Assembly (NCBI RefSeq): GCF_036946125.1
Contig: NZ_JAQIJT010000002.1
Span: 279,001-343,000, forward strand
Reading direction: 5' to 3'
Source of the DNA: Sphingomonas adhaesiva
GTDB taxonomy: Bacteria; Pseudomonadota; Alphaproteobacteria; Sphingomonadales; Sphingomonadaceae
DNA length: 64,000 nt
A program made the translations under genes and the position numbers. The notes beneath the pieces were generated by a model. That model worked only from the letters and a program-made list of their open reading frames with translations. It was not told where the DNA came from and did no database searches. This document shows positions 1 through 8,828 of this stretch, one piece after another (the stretch's first letter is position 1; each line of letters opens with the position of its first letter).

Positions 1-550
1 TGCTGCGCCATTGCGACAGGACGGCGAGCCGTCCGTAGGCGTCGGTGCCGGCCGGCGCGACGATGCGGTCGGCGACCTCGCGCTGGAACATCAGCGTGCA
101 CGACCGCCACCACGGCAGCCACTCCGCCGAGAGCCAGCCGACCAGCAGGGCGGTGCCGACGTTATAGGGCAGGTTGGAGACGATATGCGGCGCACCGCCG
201 AACAGCGCGCGCGCGTCGATCTCGGTCGCGTCGCCCTCGATCACGCGCAGGCGGCCGGGATAGGCGGCCTCCAGCTCGGCGAGCGCGGGGATGCAGCGGC
301 GGTCGCGCTCGATCGCGGTGACGCGCGCGCCCTGCGCCAGCAACGCGCGGGTCAGGCCGCCGGGGCCGGGCCCGACCTCCAGCACCTCGGCATCGCGAAG
401 ATCGCCGGGAACGCGCGCGATGCGGGCGAGCAATTGCGCGTCGAAGAGGAAATTCTGCCCGAGCGCCTTGGACGCGGACAGCCCGTGGCGCGCGATGACC
501 TCGCGCAGTGGTGGGAGGTCGGGCGGGGGCAGCTCGACGGCGGGGGTCAC
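1..550 (-). CDS. rsmA: 16S rRNA dimethyladenosine transferase, 3' end missing
   Basis: RsmA (KsgA) dimethylates two adjacent adenines near the 3' end of 16S rRNA, a late step in small-subunit maturation. The reading frame begins at a GTG whose bases overlap the pdxA stop (GTGA) and runs off the left edge, so only the first ~183 residues are present. Visible motifs are GQNFL near the N terminus, the SAM-binding EVGPGPGGLT and the catalytic NLPYNV. Being last in lptD-surA-pdxA-rsmA matches the classic proteobacterial order. The start rests on the overlap; no strong ribosome site is visible because the sequence lies inside pdxA. Confidence 0.93.
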   Translation of the reverse strand, partial: MTPAVELPPPDLPPLREVIARHGLSASKALGQNFLFDAQLLARIARVPGDLRDAEVLEVGPGPGGLTRALLAQGARVTAIERDRRCIPALAELEAAYPGRLRVIEGDATEIDARALFGGAPHIVSNLPYNVGTALLVGWLSAEWLPWWRSCTLMFQREVADRIVAPAGTDAYGRLAVLSQWRS

Positions 551-1563
551 GCCGGCTGCTGCTCGCGCAGGCGATGGGTCGCGGCGGCGTCGGCCATCGC
601 GATCGCGGCGATCATCGCGCCGGGGTGTGCCAGCCCCTTGCCCGCGATGTCGAAGGCGGTGCCGTGATCGGGCGAGGTGCGCACGATCGGCAGGCCCAGC
701 GTGATGTTGACGCCGTCGTCGAAATAGAGGGTCTTGATCGGGATCAGCGCCTGATCGTGATAGCCGCACAGGACCGCGTCATAACCGTCGCGCGCGCGGG
801 CGTGGAACATCGTGTCGGCGGCGAACGGGCCGCGCGCGTCGATCCCCTCCGCCACCAGCTGCGCGATGGCGGGGGCGAACACGTCAATCTCCTCGCGCCC
901 GATCGCGCCGCTCTCGCCCGCGTGCGGGTTCAGGCCGGCGAAGGCGAGGCGGGGGCGCCCGACCCCGAAATTGCGGGTCAGCCCGCGGGCGGTCACGCGC
1001 GCCTTGGCCACGATCAGCTCGGGGGTGAGCAGCGCGGGCACGGCGGCGAACGGGACGTGGGTGGTGATCGGGACGACGCGCAGACCGGGCCCGGCGAGCA
1101 TCATGACCGCATTGTCGCGCGAAATCCCGCAGCGTTCGGCGACGAACTCGGTCTGTCCCGGATGGGTGAAGCCGATATCGTACAATTGCGCCTTCGACAC
1201 CGGGCCGGTCACGAGCGCGCGGCCCGCGCCCGAGCGGACGAGGCCGCACGCCAGCTCCAGCGCGTGGAGCGCGCAGCGCGCGCCGTCCGCGTCGGGGACG
1301 CCGGGGACGATCTCGCCCGCGTCCTCGACCGTCAGCACCGGCAGCGCGTCGGGGAAGACGCGTGCGACCGTCGCCAGATCGGTGACGGGCTGGAGCGGCC
1401 CCCGCCATACGCGCTCGATCGCGCGGCCATCGCCGACCGCGACGAATGGCGCGAGCGCACGCTCGTGGCGGGCGTCCCATGCCCTGGCGATCGTCTCCGG
1501 CCCGACACCCGCGGGGTCGCCCATCGCGATGACGATGGGGGCGGAGGCAGCGGGGGCGATCAC
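547..1563 (-). CDS. pdxA: 4-hydroxythreonine-4-phosphate dehydrogenase
   Basis: PdxA oxidises 4-phosphohydroxy-L-threonine in the DXP-dependent route to pyridoxal phosphate. The 338-residue protein has the family length. It begins with the conserved MGDPAGVGPE block (residues 14-23) and shows TGPVSK, HPGQTEF, GLNPHAGE and GYHDQALIP, the last carrying one of the metal-binding histidines. It lies 9 bp downstream of the surA stop and overlaps rsmA by four bases, so the genes are probably co-transcribed and translationally coupled. Nothing is unusual. Confidence 0.96.
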   Translation of the reverse strand: MIAPAASAPIVIAMGDPAGVGPETIARAWDARHERALAPFVAVGDGRAIERVWRGPLQPVTDLATVARVFPDALPVLTVEDAGEIVPGVPDADGARCALHALELACGLVRSGAGRALVTGPVSKAQLYDIGFTHPGQTEFVAERCGISRDNAVMMLAGPGLRVVPITTHVPFAAVPALLTPELIVAKARVTARGLTRNFGVGRPRLAFAGLNPHAGESGAIGREEIDVFAPAIAQLVAEGIDARGPFAADTMFHARARDGYDAVLCGYHDQALIPIKTLYFDDGVNITLGLPIVRTSPDHGTAFDIAGKGLAHPGAMIAAIAMADAAATHRLREQQPA

Positions 1564-1572
1564 CGCCGGGGC

Positions 1573-2961
1573 TCAGCGATACTCGATGACCGCGTCGCGG
1601 CGCAGGTCGCGCAGCGCCTGCTGCGCGCGCAGGTTGACGCGCTGCTGCTCCAGCTGGCTCTGGATCTGCGCCGCGCCGGGCAGCTGGCCGCTCTGCACCT
1701 CGTCACGGCCGCACAGCACGAGCGTACGCACACCCTCGGTCGGGGTGCCGAACGGCGGCGTCGCCTGGCCCACCTGCAATTTCAGCATGATCGCCTGGAG
1801 CGGGGGCGGCAGGTCGCGGATGCGGATCGAATCGTTGTCGACCACCTCCGCGTTCAGCGACGCGGCGATCTTCGCCACCGAGCCGCAGCCCTGCAGCTTC
1901 TGGATCTCGGTCGCGAAGGCGGAGGTGCGCTGCGTCGCCTGCGCCTGCGTGGTGCCGGCGGGGAATTTGATCGTCATCTGCTTCAGGCTGAGCTTCGCGT
2001 CGCGCGGATCGGCGGTCAGCACCTGACGCTTGTCGACCAGATACAGGATCGAGAAGCCGCCGGGCGTCTGGACGGGGCCGGCGACCTGGCCGACCTGCAT
2101 CGTGGTCGCCGCCTGCGCCAGCGCCTCCGGCAGCTGCGCGGTGCGCACCCAGCCCAGGTCGCCGCCGACGCCGCGCGTCGACGCCTCCGAGAAGTTGCGC
2201 GCGAAATAGGCGAACGGCGCCTGCCCCTTGCCGATCTCGGCGATGATCTGCCGCGCCTGCGCGAACACCTGCTGCTCGCGGTCGGCGGTGGCGGAGAGGT
2301 AGATTTCGTTGAGGTGATATTCCTCGGTACCCTTGGCCTGTTCCAGCCGGTCGAGGATCGCCTTCACCTCCTCGTCGCCGACGTTGACGAACGGCTCGAC
2401 ACGGCGGCGCAGGTAGCGCTGCCACGCCAGCTCGCCCTCGATCTGGCGGCGGATCGAGCGATCGGAGGAGCCGTTCTCGCGCAGGAAGGCGGCGAACTCG
2501 GCCGGCGTCTTGCCGAAGTTGCGCGCGACGCGGGCGACGCTCTGGTCGATCTCGTCCTTCGTGATGGTCACGTCGGCGGTCTTCGCCTGCTGGATCTGCA
2601 ACGTCTCGTCGATCAGCTGGCGCAGCACCTGGAGCCGCAGCCGCTCGCGGTCCTCGTCGGTCAGCTTCACGTTGTTGGCCGCCGCGATCAGCGCCACGCG
2701 CTGGTCGACGTCGGTCTGCGTGATGACCGTGTCGTTGACGATCGCGGTCGCCTTGCGGATGTTCGGATCGAGCTTGCCGAAGATCTGGAGGTTGGCGGGG
2801 ATGTTGAGCCCGGTGTTGTCGGGCATCGACTGATCCTCGACCGTCTGCGCGATGCCGGCGCCCGTACCGGCGACGACCGCGGTCAGCGCCAGCGCCGCAG
2901 CGAGCGCCCGGCGGGTCTTCATCACCCGGCGGGTCGGTGCCGCGCCCTTCGTGTTCGTCAT
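1573..2961 (-). CDS. surA: SurA-type periplasmic peptidyl-prolyl isomerase/chaperone
   Basis: A periplasmic chaperone of the SurA/parvulin family that escorts outer-membrane beta-barrel proteins, fitting its place next to lptD. The protein is 462 residues from this ATG. A second ATG 13 codons in (position 2922) directly precedes a good Sec signal (MKTRRALAAALALTA...) and could be the true start. The N-terminal SurA helical domain covers roughly residues 40-200. One parvulin domain follows (NEIYLSA ... GGDLGWV ... GGFSILYLVDKR), with a degenerate second one. The frame is also open upstream through lptD, but that upstream stretch is only antiphase lptD sequence. Confidence 0.9.
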   Translation of the reverse strand: MTNTKGAAPTRRVMKTRRALAAALALTAVVAGTGAGIAQTVEDQSMPDNTGLNIPANLQIFGKLDPNIRKATAIVNDTVITQTDVDQRVALIAAANNVKLTDEDRERLRLQVLRQLIDETLQIQQAKTADVTITKDEIDQSVARVARNFGKTPAEFAAFLRENGSSDRSIRRQIEGELAWQRYLRRRVEPFVNVGDEEVKAILDRLEQAKGTEEYHLNEIYLSATADREQQVFAQARQIIAEIGKGQAPFAYFARNFSEASTRGVGGDLGWVRTAQLPEALAQAATTMQVGQVAGPVQTPGGFSILYLVDKRQVLTADPRDAKLSLKQMTIKFPAGTTQAQATQRTSAFATEIQKLQGCGSVAKIAASLNAEVVDNDSIRIRDLPPPLQAIMLKLQVGQATPPFGTPTEGVRTLVLCGRDEVQSGQLPGAAQIQSQLEQQRVNLRAQQALRDLRRDAVIEYR

Positions 2962-3041
2962 CACGTGAATCTCGAAATCCCCATGCCGCGCCCAAGGCGC
3001 ACGTCGCCGGCGCAAATGCCCCATTCCAGCTGAACCGCGGC

Positions 3042-5318
3042 TTAGCGGCCCAGCCCCTTCAAGGAAAGCGTCAAGAGGTAGGCGTTGCCGGCGCGCGCGT
3101 CGCCCAGCGTTTGATAGTCGCGCCGCCACGTGACGCCCATTTCGATACAATCGTCCTCGTACGCGACGCCGACGCGGTGGCGGATCGGGGTGAAGCCGTC
3201 GGCGGTGGCGAGCGTGGGATCCTCCTCGCGGTCGGTCAGGTCGACCAGCGCGGAGCCCCACACCGACCAGAAGCGGCCGATGCCCAGACGCCCACCGACG
3301 CGCACCTCCTCGCGGTCCTGAAGATCGGGGATGTCGATGTTGCGGTTCAGGCGGATGTAGCCGACCGTGGCATAGGTGCGGCGCGAGCCGACGGTGGCGT
3401 CGATCTCGTTGCGGCGCACCGCCAGATTGTCCTTGTCGAGGCGGTAGCGGTGGGTGAGCGTGACCCACTCGCCGAACCGCACGTTGGTGCGCCCGACGAT
3501 GTCGGAGAAGCGATCCGACAGGCCGGTGCCGCTCGGCAGGATGCTGGGGCGCGAATTGAGGCGGTAGCTCTGCCCGACATTGGCCGAGATCGCGATGCCG
3601 GTCAGGTCGAGCGCCCAGTCCGCGCCGTAGGTCACGCGGCTGGAATCCTCCCAGCGGTCGTAGCCGGGGAAACGGTTGAGCGCGAAGAGGTTCGAATCCT
3701 CCAGGTCGACCGCGCGCGCATCCTCGTTGGGCACGGCCAGGTTGCGCGTGGGCGGCGTCGCGACCACCTGGACGCGCGGGGTGAAGCGCTGGAACCCGCC
3801 CCACAGCTCGCCGATCAGCGGCCAGCGCACGTCGGCGGCGAGCGCGCCGATCGCGCGGGTCTGGAACCCCTCGATCCCGCGGTAGCTGGCGATCGCGGTC
3901 GCGGCGGTGCCGGTGGTGTTGTACGCGTCGCCGCGGGCATAGGCGGTGAGCGTCACCTCCTGCCCGGTGGTGGTGATGCCGCGCCAGTCCCAGCGCGCCG
4001 AGACGAAGCCGCGCTGCGTGTCCTGCCCGGCCTTGCGCCCGATCGCGAGCGTGTTCGCCTGAAGCTGGAGGACGCCGCCCAGCGGCGTGTCGGTGATGCG
4101 GCGGCGATAGTCGATCTCGGGCAGCGCGATCGGCTGCGCGCCCTGCCGGTCGCCGACGCGCAGCGTCTGCACCGCCCAGCCGGCAAGCGAGAGGTAGCTG
4201 TCGCGGTCGATCCGCTCGACGGTGACGTTGGTGCGCAGCCGATCCTCGCGCGAGATGTCGTAGCGGCGCAGGAAGGTGCGGTCGGTGACGAGCCGCAGCG
4301 AGGTCGAGATGCTCCAGTTCGGGTCGAGCTGGAACCGGCCGACCCCGTCGAGATAGCCGCGGAAGGCGCGCTCGGTCTGCGTCGTGAACCCGCCCGACAG
4401 GTCGCCGCTGCGGCGGCTGCTGGTCGCATAGGCGGTCAGCGAGAAGGCGCCGATCTCGTTCAGCTGGCTGTAGCGCGCCTCCATCATCGGCAGTTCGGAG
4501 GAGAACAGGTGCGGGCGCAGCACCAGCGACTTGTCGGGGCCGAGCACGACGTTGATCGGCAGCACCACCTCGACGCCGTTCAGCTGGGTGATGTTGAACT
4601 GCGGGGTGAGCAGGCCGGAATTGCTGCTGCCGCCCAGGGGCACGCTGAAGCGCGGCAGTGCGGGCGTGCTGAGGCCGAAGAGGTGGATGCGCGCGCCGTC
4701 GAAGGTCAGCCGCTCGCGGTCCGGGCGGTACATCACCTGCACCGCCGTGATCTTCCACGTCGGCTCCTTGGGGCAACCATCGGATGTGGTGACGGCGCAC
4801 GGCGAATAGACCGCGCGCTCCAGCTGCATGTTGCCGCTCTGGTCGCGGGTGCCGCGCACCGCGGCGAGGCGGCCGCCCTGTTCCAGCACGACGAGCAGGT
4901 TGTCGATCACGCCGTCCTTCAGCGAATCGGTCAGCTCGATCGAATCGCCATAGGCGACGTCGCCCTCCGGATTGGTGACCGCGACGTTGCCGGTGGCGAC
5001 GACGCGCCCGGTCCTGCGGTTCCACACCACCTTGTCGGCGCGCAGGCGGTCGCCCTCGCGCGTCATGCGCACCGCGTCGGTCGCGGTGACGACGTCGGCG
5101 TTGTAATCATATTCGAGCGCGCCGGCGCTGAACTGCACCTGATCCTCGCCCGCGGGGGCTGCGCCCTCCACCGGGGCAGGCGGCGGGCCGCGGTCCTGCA
5201 GCGACTGGTCCTGCAGCGACTGGTCCTGCAGCGACTGGTCCTGCAGCGACTGGGCGGCGGCCGGCGGGGCCAGCACCAGCGCCGCGACGCCGCAGGCGAG
5301 TAGATCCAAACGCGTCAC
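3042..5318 (-). CDS. lptD: LPS-assembly outer-membrane protein LptD
   Basis: LptD forms the outer-membrane barrel that, with LptE, inserts lipopolysaccharide into the outer leaflet. I start it at the GTG at 5318, which has GGGAG about nine bases upstream and gives a clean signal peptide (residues 1-22 ending PPAAA). A longer ATG-started frame adds 47 residues with no signal-like character. After the signal come four perfect QSLQD repeats (residues 23-42), then an OstA/LptA-like beta-jellyroll (SAGALEYDYNADVV...) and a long barrel domain rich in aromatic and charged alternation. Length is 758 residues, typical for alphaproteobacteria. It heads lptD-surA-pdxA-rsmA and is divergent from pepA. 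Confidence 0.93.
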   Translation of the reverse strand: MTRLDLLACGVAALVLAPPAAAQSLQDQSLQDQSLQDQSLQDRGPPPAPVEGAAPAGEDQVQFSAGALEYDYNADVVTATDAVRMTREGDRLRADKVVWNRRTGRVVATGNVAVTNPEGDVAYGDSIELTDSLKDGVIDNLLVVLEQGGRLAAVRGTRDQSGNMQLERAVYSPCAVTTSDGCPKEPTWKITAVQVMYRPDRERLTFDGARIHLFGLSTPALPRFSVPLGGSSNSGLLTPQFNITQLNGVEVVLPINVVLGPDKSLVLRPHLFSSELPMMEARYSQLNEIGAFSLTAYATSSRRSGDLSGGFTTQTERAFRGYLDGVGRFQLDPNWSISTSLRLVTDRTFLRRYDISREDRLRTNVTVERIDRDSYLSLAGWAVQTLRVGDRQGAQPIALPEIDYRRRITDTPLGGVLQLQANTLAIGRKAGQDTQRGFVSARWDWRGITTTGQEVTLTAYARGDAYNTTGTAATAIASYRGIEGFQTRAIGALAADVRWPLIGELWGGFQRFTPRVQVVATPPTRNLAVPNEDARAVDLEDSNLFALNRFPGYDRWEDSSRVTYGADWALDLTGIAISANVGQSYRLNSRPSILPSGTGLSDRFSDIVGRTNVRFGEWVTLTHRYRLDKDNLAVRRNEIDATVGSRRTYATVGYIRLNRNIDIPDLQDREEVRVGGRLGIGRFWSVWGSALVDLTDREEDPTLATADGFTPIRHRVGVAYEDDCIEMGVTWRRDYQTLGDARAGNAYLLTLSLKGLGR
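5193..5252 (-). repeat. four tandem 15-bp repeats inside lptD
   Basis: Unit GTCCTGCAGCGACTG is present four times without a mismatch, head to tail. It is in frame and encodes QSLQD four times just after the predicted signal-peptide cleavage point of LptD. Copy-number change by slippage would alter only a probably disordered linker in steps of five residues. Confidence 0.95.
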
Positions 5319-5481
5319 GTCGCTCCCGTCGCACCCCTTGCGCGCGGCCGGGATGGCGACGACGCTGCGCGGCTGCCTATCGCATCGCACGCGGCACGCT
5401 GCAACGTTTTGGCGGCAGGGGCTTTGCCTGCGCATCCGCTTGGGCCTACCAGCGGTCATCCAGTATCAAGGTATCGTGTCC

Positions 5482-6936
5482 ATGAAGATCGAGTTTGCCG
5501 CCAGCCGGCCCGCCCCGACCACCGCCGACCCCGCCGTGCTGGCGCTGCCCGTGACGAAGGGCGCATCGCTCGCCGGGCTGGTCGAGGGTGCCGACGCGCT
5601 GGTGCGGGGCGCCGCCGCGGCGCAGCGGTTCGAAGGCGACGCCGGCAGCGCCGCCGAGGTCCATGTCGCGTCCGGGGAGGGCACGCGCCGCGTGCTGCTG
5701 CTGGGCGTCGGCGCGGGCGACGATGCCGCCTATGAGCGCGCGGGCGGCGCGCTGGTCGCGCGGCTGCTGACGTCGGGGGCGACCGCGGCGGTGGCGGACC
5801 TGTCGGGCGTCGACGCGGTGAGCGCGGCGCGGTTCGCGGCGGGCGCGGCGCAGCGTTCGTGGCGCTTCGACGCCTATCGCACGAGGCTGCCCGAGAAGCA
5901 GAAGCCGACGCTGGCGACGCTGACGGTGGTGGGGGACGACAGCGCCTATGCGCCGCGCGCCGCGGTGACCGACGGGCTGGCGCTGGCGCGCACGCTGGCC
6001 GCGCTGCCGCCCAACATCCTCTACCCCGAGACGTTCGTCGAGCGCGTGCTGGCGGCGGTCGACGGGCTGGGGCTGGAGGCGACCGTGCTGGACGAGGAGG
6101 AGATGCGCGCGCTGGGAATGGGGGCGCTGCTGGGGGTCAGCCAGGGATCGCGGCGCGAGGCGCGGCTGCTGGCGCTGAAGTGGAACGGGGGCGGTGCGGA
6201 CGCGCCGCTGACCGCGCTGGTCGGCAAGGGCGTGACGTTTGACACCGGCGGCATCTCGATCAAGCCGGCCGCGGGCATGGAGGACATGAAGTGGGACATG
6301 GGCGGCGCGGGCGCGGTCGCCGGCGCGATGCTGTCCCTCGCCACGCGCAAGGCGAAGGCGAACGTCATCGGCGTGATGGGGCTGGTCGAGAACATGCCCG
6401 ACGGCAATGCGCAGCGCCCCGGCGACGTGGTGACGAGCATGTCGGGCCAGACGATCGAGGTCATCAACACCGATGCCGAGGGGCGGCTGGTGCTGTGCGA
6501 CTGCCTGACCTGGGTCCAGCGCACCCACGCGCCGACGACGATCGTCGACCTGGCGACGCTGACCGGCGCGATGATCGTCAGCCTGGGCAACGAGTTCGGC
6601 GGGCTGTTCAGCAACGACGACGCGCTCGCCGACCGCCTGCTGGCGGCGGGGCGCGCCTCGGGGGACCAGCTGTGGCGTTTCCCGCTGACCGATGCCTATG
6701 ACAAGCTGATCGACTCGGCCATCGCGGACATGAAGAACGTCGGTCCGCGCGGCGCGGGCTCGATCACCGCGGCGCAGTTCCTCCAGCGGTTCGTGGAGAA
6801 GGGGGTCGCCTGGGCGCACCTCGACATCGCGGGCATGGTCTGGGCGGACAAGGACGGGCCGACCTGGGCGAAGGGCGCGACGGGCTATGGCGTGCGCGTG
6901 CTCGACCGCTACGTCGCGGATGTGTGCGAGGGATAA
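5482..6936 (+). CDS. pepA: leucyl aminopeptidase (M17)
   Basis: A cytosolic metallo-aminopeptidase of family M17 that removes N-terminal residues from peptides, usually as a hexamer with two metal ions. The protein is 484 residues from the ATG at 5482; the upstream in-frame extension lacks family similarity. The metal site is visible as GKGVTFDTGGISIKP (about residues 248-262) and the signature NTDAEGRL (about 329-336), both intact, and the N-terminal macrodomain-like region is present. It is divergent from lptD and followed 61 bp later by holC, the neighbour it often has in proteobacteria. Confidence 0.95.
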   Translation: MKIEFAASRPAPTTADPAVLALPVTKGASLAGLVEGADALVRGAAAAQRFEGDAGSAAEVHVASGEGTRRVLLLGVGAGDDAAYERAGGALVARLLTSGATAAVADLSGVDAVSAARFAAGAAQRSWRFDAYRTRLPEKQKPTLATLTVVGDDSAYAPRAAVTDGLALARTLAALPPNILYPETFVERVLAAVDGLGLEATVLDEEEMRALGMGALLGVSQGSRREARLLALKWNGGGADAPLTALVGKGVTFDTGGISIKPAAGMEDMKWDMGGAGAVAGAMLSLATRKAKANVIGVMGLVENMPDGNAQRPGDVVTSMSGQTIEVINTDAEGRLVLCDCLTWVQRTHAPTTIVDLATLTGAMIVSLGNEFGGLFSNDDALADRLLAAGRASGDQLWRFPLTDAYDKLIDSAIADMKNVGPRGAGSITAAQFLQRFVEKGVAWAHLDIAGMVWADKDGPTWAKGATGYGVRVLDRYVADVCEG

Positions 6937-6997
6937 GGCTGCCCCGTCATTTCCGTGGAACAGGGATGACGTCATCAGGGTTGTGAGAGAGCGCTAC

Positions 6998-7438
6998 ATG
7001 CAGGTCGATTTCTACCATCTGACCCGGATGCCGCTGGAGCGTGTGCTGCCGCGGATCGCGCAGAAGGTGACGGAAACCGGCGCGCGACTGCTGATCGTCA
7101 GCGCGGCCGACGACCAGCGCGTGGCGCTCGACCGCCTGCTGTGGCAGTTCGCGCCCGACAGCTTCCTGCCGCACGGGCTGGCGGGCGGTGCGCATGACGA
7201 TCGCCAGCCGATCCTGATCGCGGGGGAGGTGGCGCAGTCCAACGGCGCGCGGCACGTCGCGCTGGTGGACGGCGAATGGCGCGACGCGGCGCTGGGGTTC
7301 GAGCGGGCGTTCCATTTCTTCGACGAGGAAGCGATCGGGCCGGCGCGCGCGGCGTGGAAGGCGCTGGCGGGGCGCGAAGGCGTCGAGCGGCGGTACTGGA
7401 AACAGAATGACGCGGGCAAATGGGAGCAGGCGGCGTAG
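6998..7438 (+). CDS. holC: DNA polymerase III chi subunit
   Basis: HolC links the clamp-loader to single-strand-binding protein at the replication fork. The 146-residue protein starts MQVDFYHL, the usual start of the family, and contains the conserved LLWQF and SFLPHG region (about residues 46-60) and a VEWR-like patch. An upstream in-frame ATG would overlap pepA and add unrelated sequence. It is probably transcribed with pepA. Identification is by family resemblance of the whole chain, since the family has no catalytic residues. Confidence 0.85.
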   Translation: MQVDFYHLTRMPLERVLPRIAQKVTETGARLLIVSAADDQRVALDRLLWQFAPDSFLPHGLAGGAHDDRQPILIAGEVAQSNGARHVALVDGEWRDAALGFERAFHFFDEEAIGPARAAWKALAGREGVERRYWKQNDAGKWEQAA

Positions 7439-7451
7439 GTGCTTCCCCTCC

Positions 7452-7546
7452 CGTCATCCCCGCGGAGGCGGGGATCCAGATACGCTGACGTGGCAGCCGG
7501 AGGGGGGAGGGTAGCGCGTCTGGATTCCCGCCTCCGCGGGAATGAC
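7452..7546. repeat. intergenic inverted repeat (CCCGCGGAGGCGGG type)
   Basis: Two arms, 7452-7480 and 7519-7546, are imperfect reverse complements of each other (left arm reads CGTCATCCCCGCGGAGGCGG, right arm is its near-inverse), separated by about 38 bp. It lies between holC and ndk on the same strand. The structure resembles the short dispersed palindromic elements common between genes in sphingomonads; it could also act as a transcript-end hairpin. It has no coding capacity. Confidence 0.7.
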
Positions 7547-7642
7547 GATCGGCAGGAATGACGGGTACGCTTGCATCGCCGGCACCCCGCGACTAGGGCG
7601 GCGCCACTTCCAGACCTTTGACCACAGGAGCCCGTGACCGTC

Positions 7643-8065
7643 ATGGCCGCGAACCGTACCTTTTCGATCATCAAGCCCGATGCCACCCGCCGCAACCTGA
7701 CCGGCGCGGTCACCAAGATGCTGGAGGACGCCGGGCTGCGCGTCGTCGCATCGAAGCGCATCCAGATGACCCGGGAGCAGGCCGAGGGCTTCTACGCGGT
7801 CCACAAGGAGCGTCCGTTCTTCAACGACCTGGTCGGCTTCATGATCTCCGGCCCGGTCGTCGTGCAGGTGCTGGAGGGCGAGAACGCCATGCAGCGCAAC
7901 CGCGACATCATGGGCGCCACCAACCCCGAGAACGCCGCCCCCGGCACGATCCGCAAGGAGCTGGCCGAGTCGATCGAGGCGAACACGGTCCACGGTTCGG
8001 ACTCCGACGAGAATGCCGCGATCGAGATCGCGTACTTCTTCAAGCCGGAAGAGATCGTCGGCTGA
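7643..8065 (+). CDS. ndk: nucleoside-diphosphate kinase
   Basis: Ndk transfers the gamma phosphate of ATP to nucleoside diphosphates through a phosphohistidine. The ATG at 7643 gives 140 residues, the family length, beginning MAANRTFSIIKPDATRR. The GTG nine bases upstream sits only three bases after AGGAG, too close to be used well. The catalytic histidine is His117 in TVHGSDS, and the nucleotide-binding GATNPENAAPGTIR segment is intact. The stop overlaps the ATG of the next gene (TGATG). Confidence 0.96.
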   Translation: MAANRTFSIIKPDATRRNLTGAVTKMLEDAGLRVVASKRIQMTREQAEGFYAVHKERPFFNDLVGFMISGPVVVQVLEGENAMQRNRDIMGATNPENAAPGTIRKELAESIEANTVHGSDSDENAAIEIAYFFKPEEIVG

Positions 8066-8580
8066 TGGACGGGCGCCTGCGCCGCGCAGGGCCGGCCGAT
8101 ACGGCCGCGCTGTCGCTGGTCGCAGGCGCCACCTTCCTCCAGACCTTCGCGGGTATCCTGGAGGGCGCGGACATCGTCGCGCATGTCGCGCGCAACAGCA
8201 GCGCGGAGGCGTTCGCGCGCTACATCGCCGCGGGGGCGACCGCGACGCTGGCCGAGGCGGCGGCGGGCGGCGCGCCGATCGGCTATACCCTGCTGACCGT
8301 GCCGGACCTGCCGGTCGCGCCGCTGGACGGCGACATCGAACTCAAGCGCATCTACGTCCTGGCCGGCGCGCACGGCAGCGGGCTGGGGCCGGCGCTGATG
8401 GCGCGCGCGATCGAGGATGCGCGGCGCGCGGGCCATGCGCGGATGCTGCTGGGCGTATACGGCGAGAACCACCGCGCACGGCGCTTCTACGAGAAACAGG
8501 GATTTGCGGTCGTGGGGACGCGGCGGTTCCTGGTCGGCGCGACGCTGCACGACGATCTGATCTACGGGCGGGCGTTGTAG
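8065..8580 (+). CDS. GNAT-family N-acetyltransferase
   Basis: A 171-residue acetyl-CoA-dependent acetyltransferase of the GNAT superfamily; the acceptor cannot be told from sequence. Motif A is visible as IYVLAGAHGSGLGPALM (about residues 93-109), followed by the NHRARRFYEKQGFAVVGTR region that closes the CoA pocket. The protein resembles RimI/spermidine-type acetyltransferases in layout. Its ATG overlaps the ndk stop, so it is likely translationally coupled to ndk. Confidence 0.85.
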   Translation: MDGRLRRAGPADTAALSLVAGATFLQTFAGILEGADIVAHVARNSSAEAFARYIAAGATATLAEAAAGGAPIGYTLLTVPDLPVAPLDGDIELKRIYVLAGAHGSGLGPALMARAIEDARRAGHARMLLGVYGENHRARRFYEKQGFAVVGTRRFLVGATLHDDLIYGRAL

Positions 8581-8712
8581 GGGGCGCCGTCATGCCGGAC
8601 GTGTTCCGGTATCGAGTGCTCCGCGCGCCTCGTGCCCGATGGTGCGCGGAGTCCTGGACCGCGAGGCACTTCGGGATCCTTGTAAAACGGCTGCAACGGT
8701 GCCGAGTCCATG

Positions 8713-8740
8713 CCGTGCTCCTGCCTTCGCAGGAGCACGG
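8713..8740. terminator. strong hairpin between convergent genes
   Basis: Perfect 12-bp stem (CCGTGCTCCTGC) with a CTTC loop, followed on the plus strand by TGACACTTTTT. It sits between the GNAT gene and the convergent DUF4403 gene and could end both transcripts, although the T-run begins six bases after the stem. The flanking 8590-8700 stretch repeats parts of the GC-rich palindromic sequence seen again at 13.6 kb. Confidence 0.5.
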
Positions 8741-8828
8741 TGACACTTTTTGCAAAGGTCCCGAACAAGTCCGGGGCGACGGACGGGCGGGCGGGGCGAG
8801 CCGAGCACGCCACAAGCCGCCCGTCATC

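Noticed and set aside
508..3033. An 841-codon plus-strand open frame and similar very long frames opposite lptD, rimO, kup and the iol genes
   Set aside because: GC-rich codon bias keeps antisense frames open. Their translations are low-complexity (Arg, Ala, Gly, His, Asp) with no family motifs, while the opposite strand holds well-conserved genes.
5193..5252. Tandem repeats considered as a CRISPR or regulatory array
   Set aside because: Units are contiguous with no spacers and are in frame in lptD. No CRISPR array or cas gene is visible in the window.
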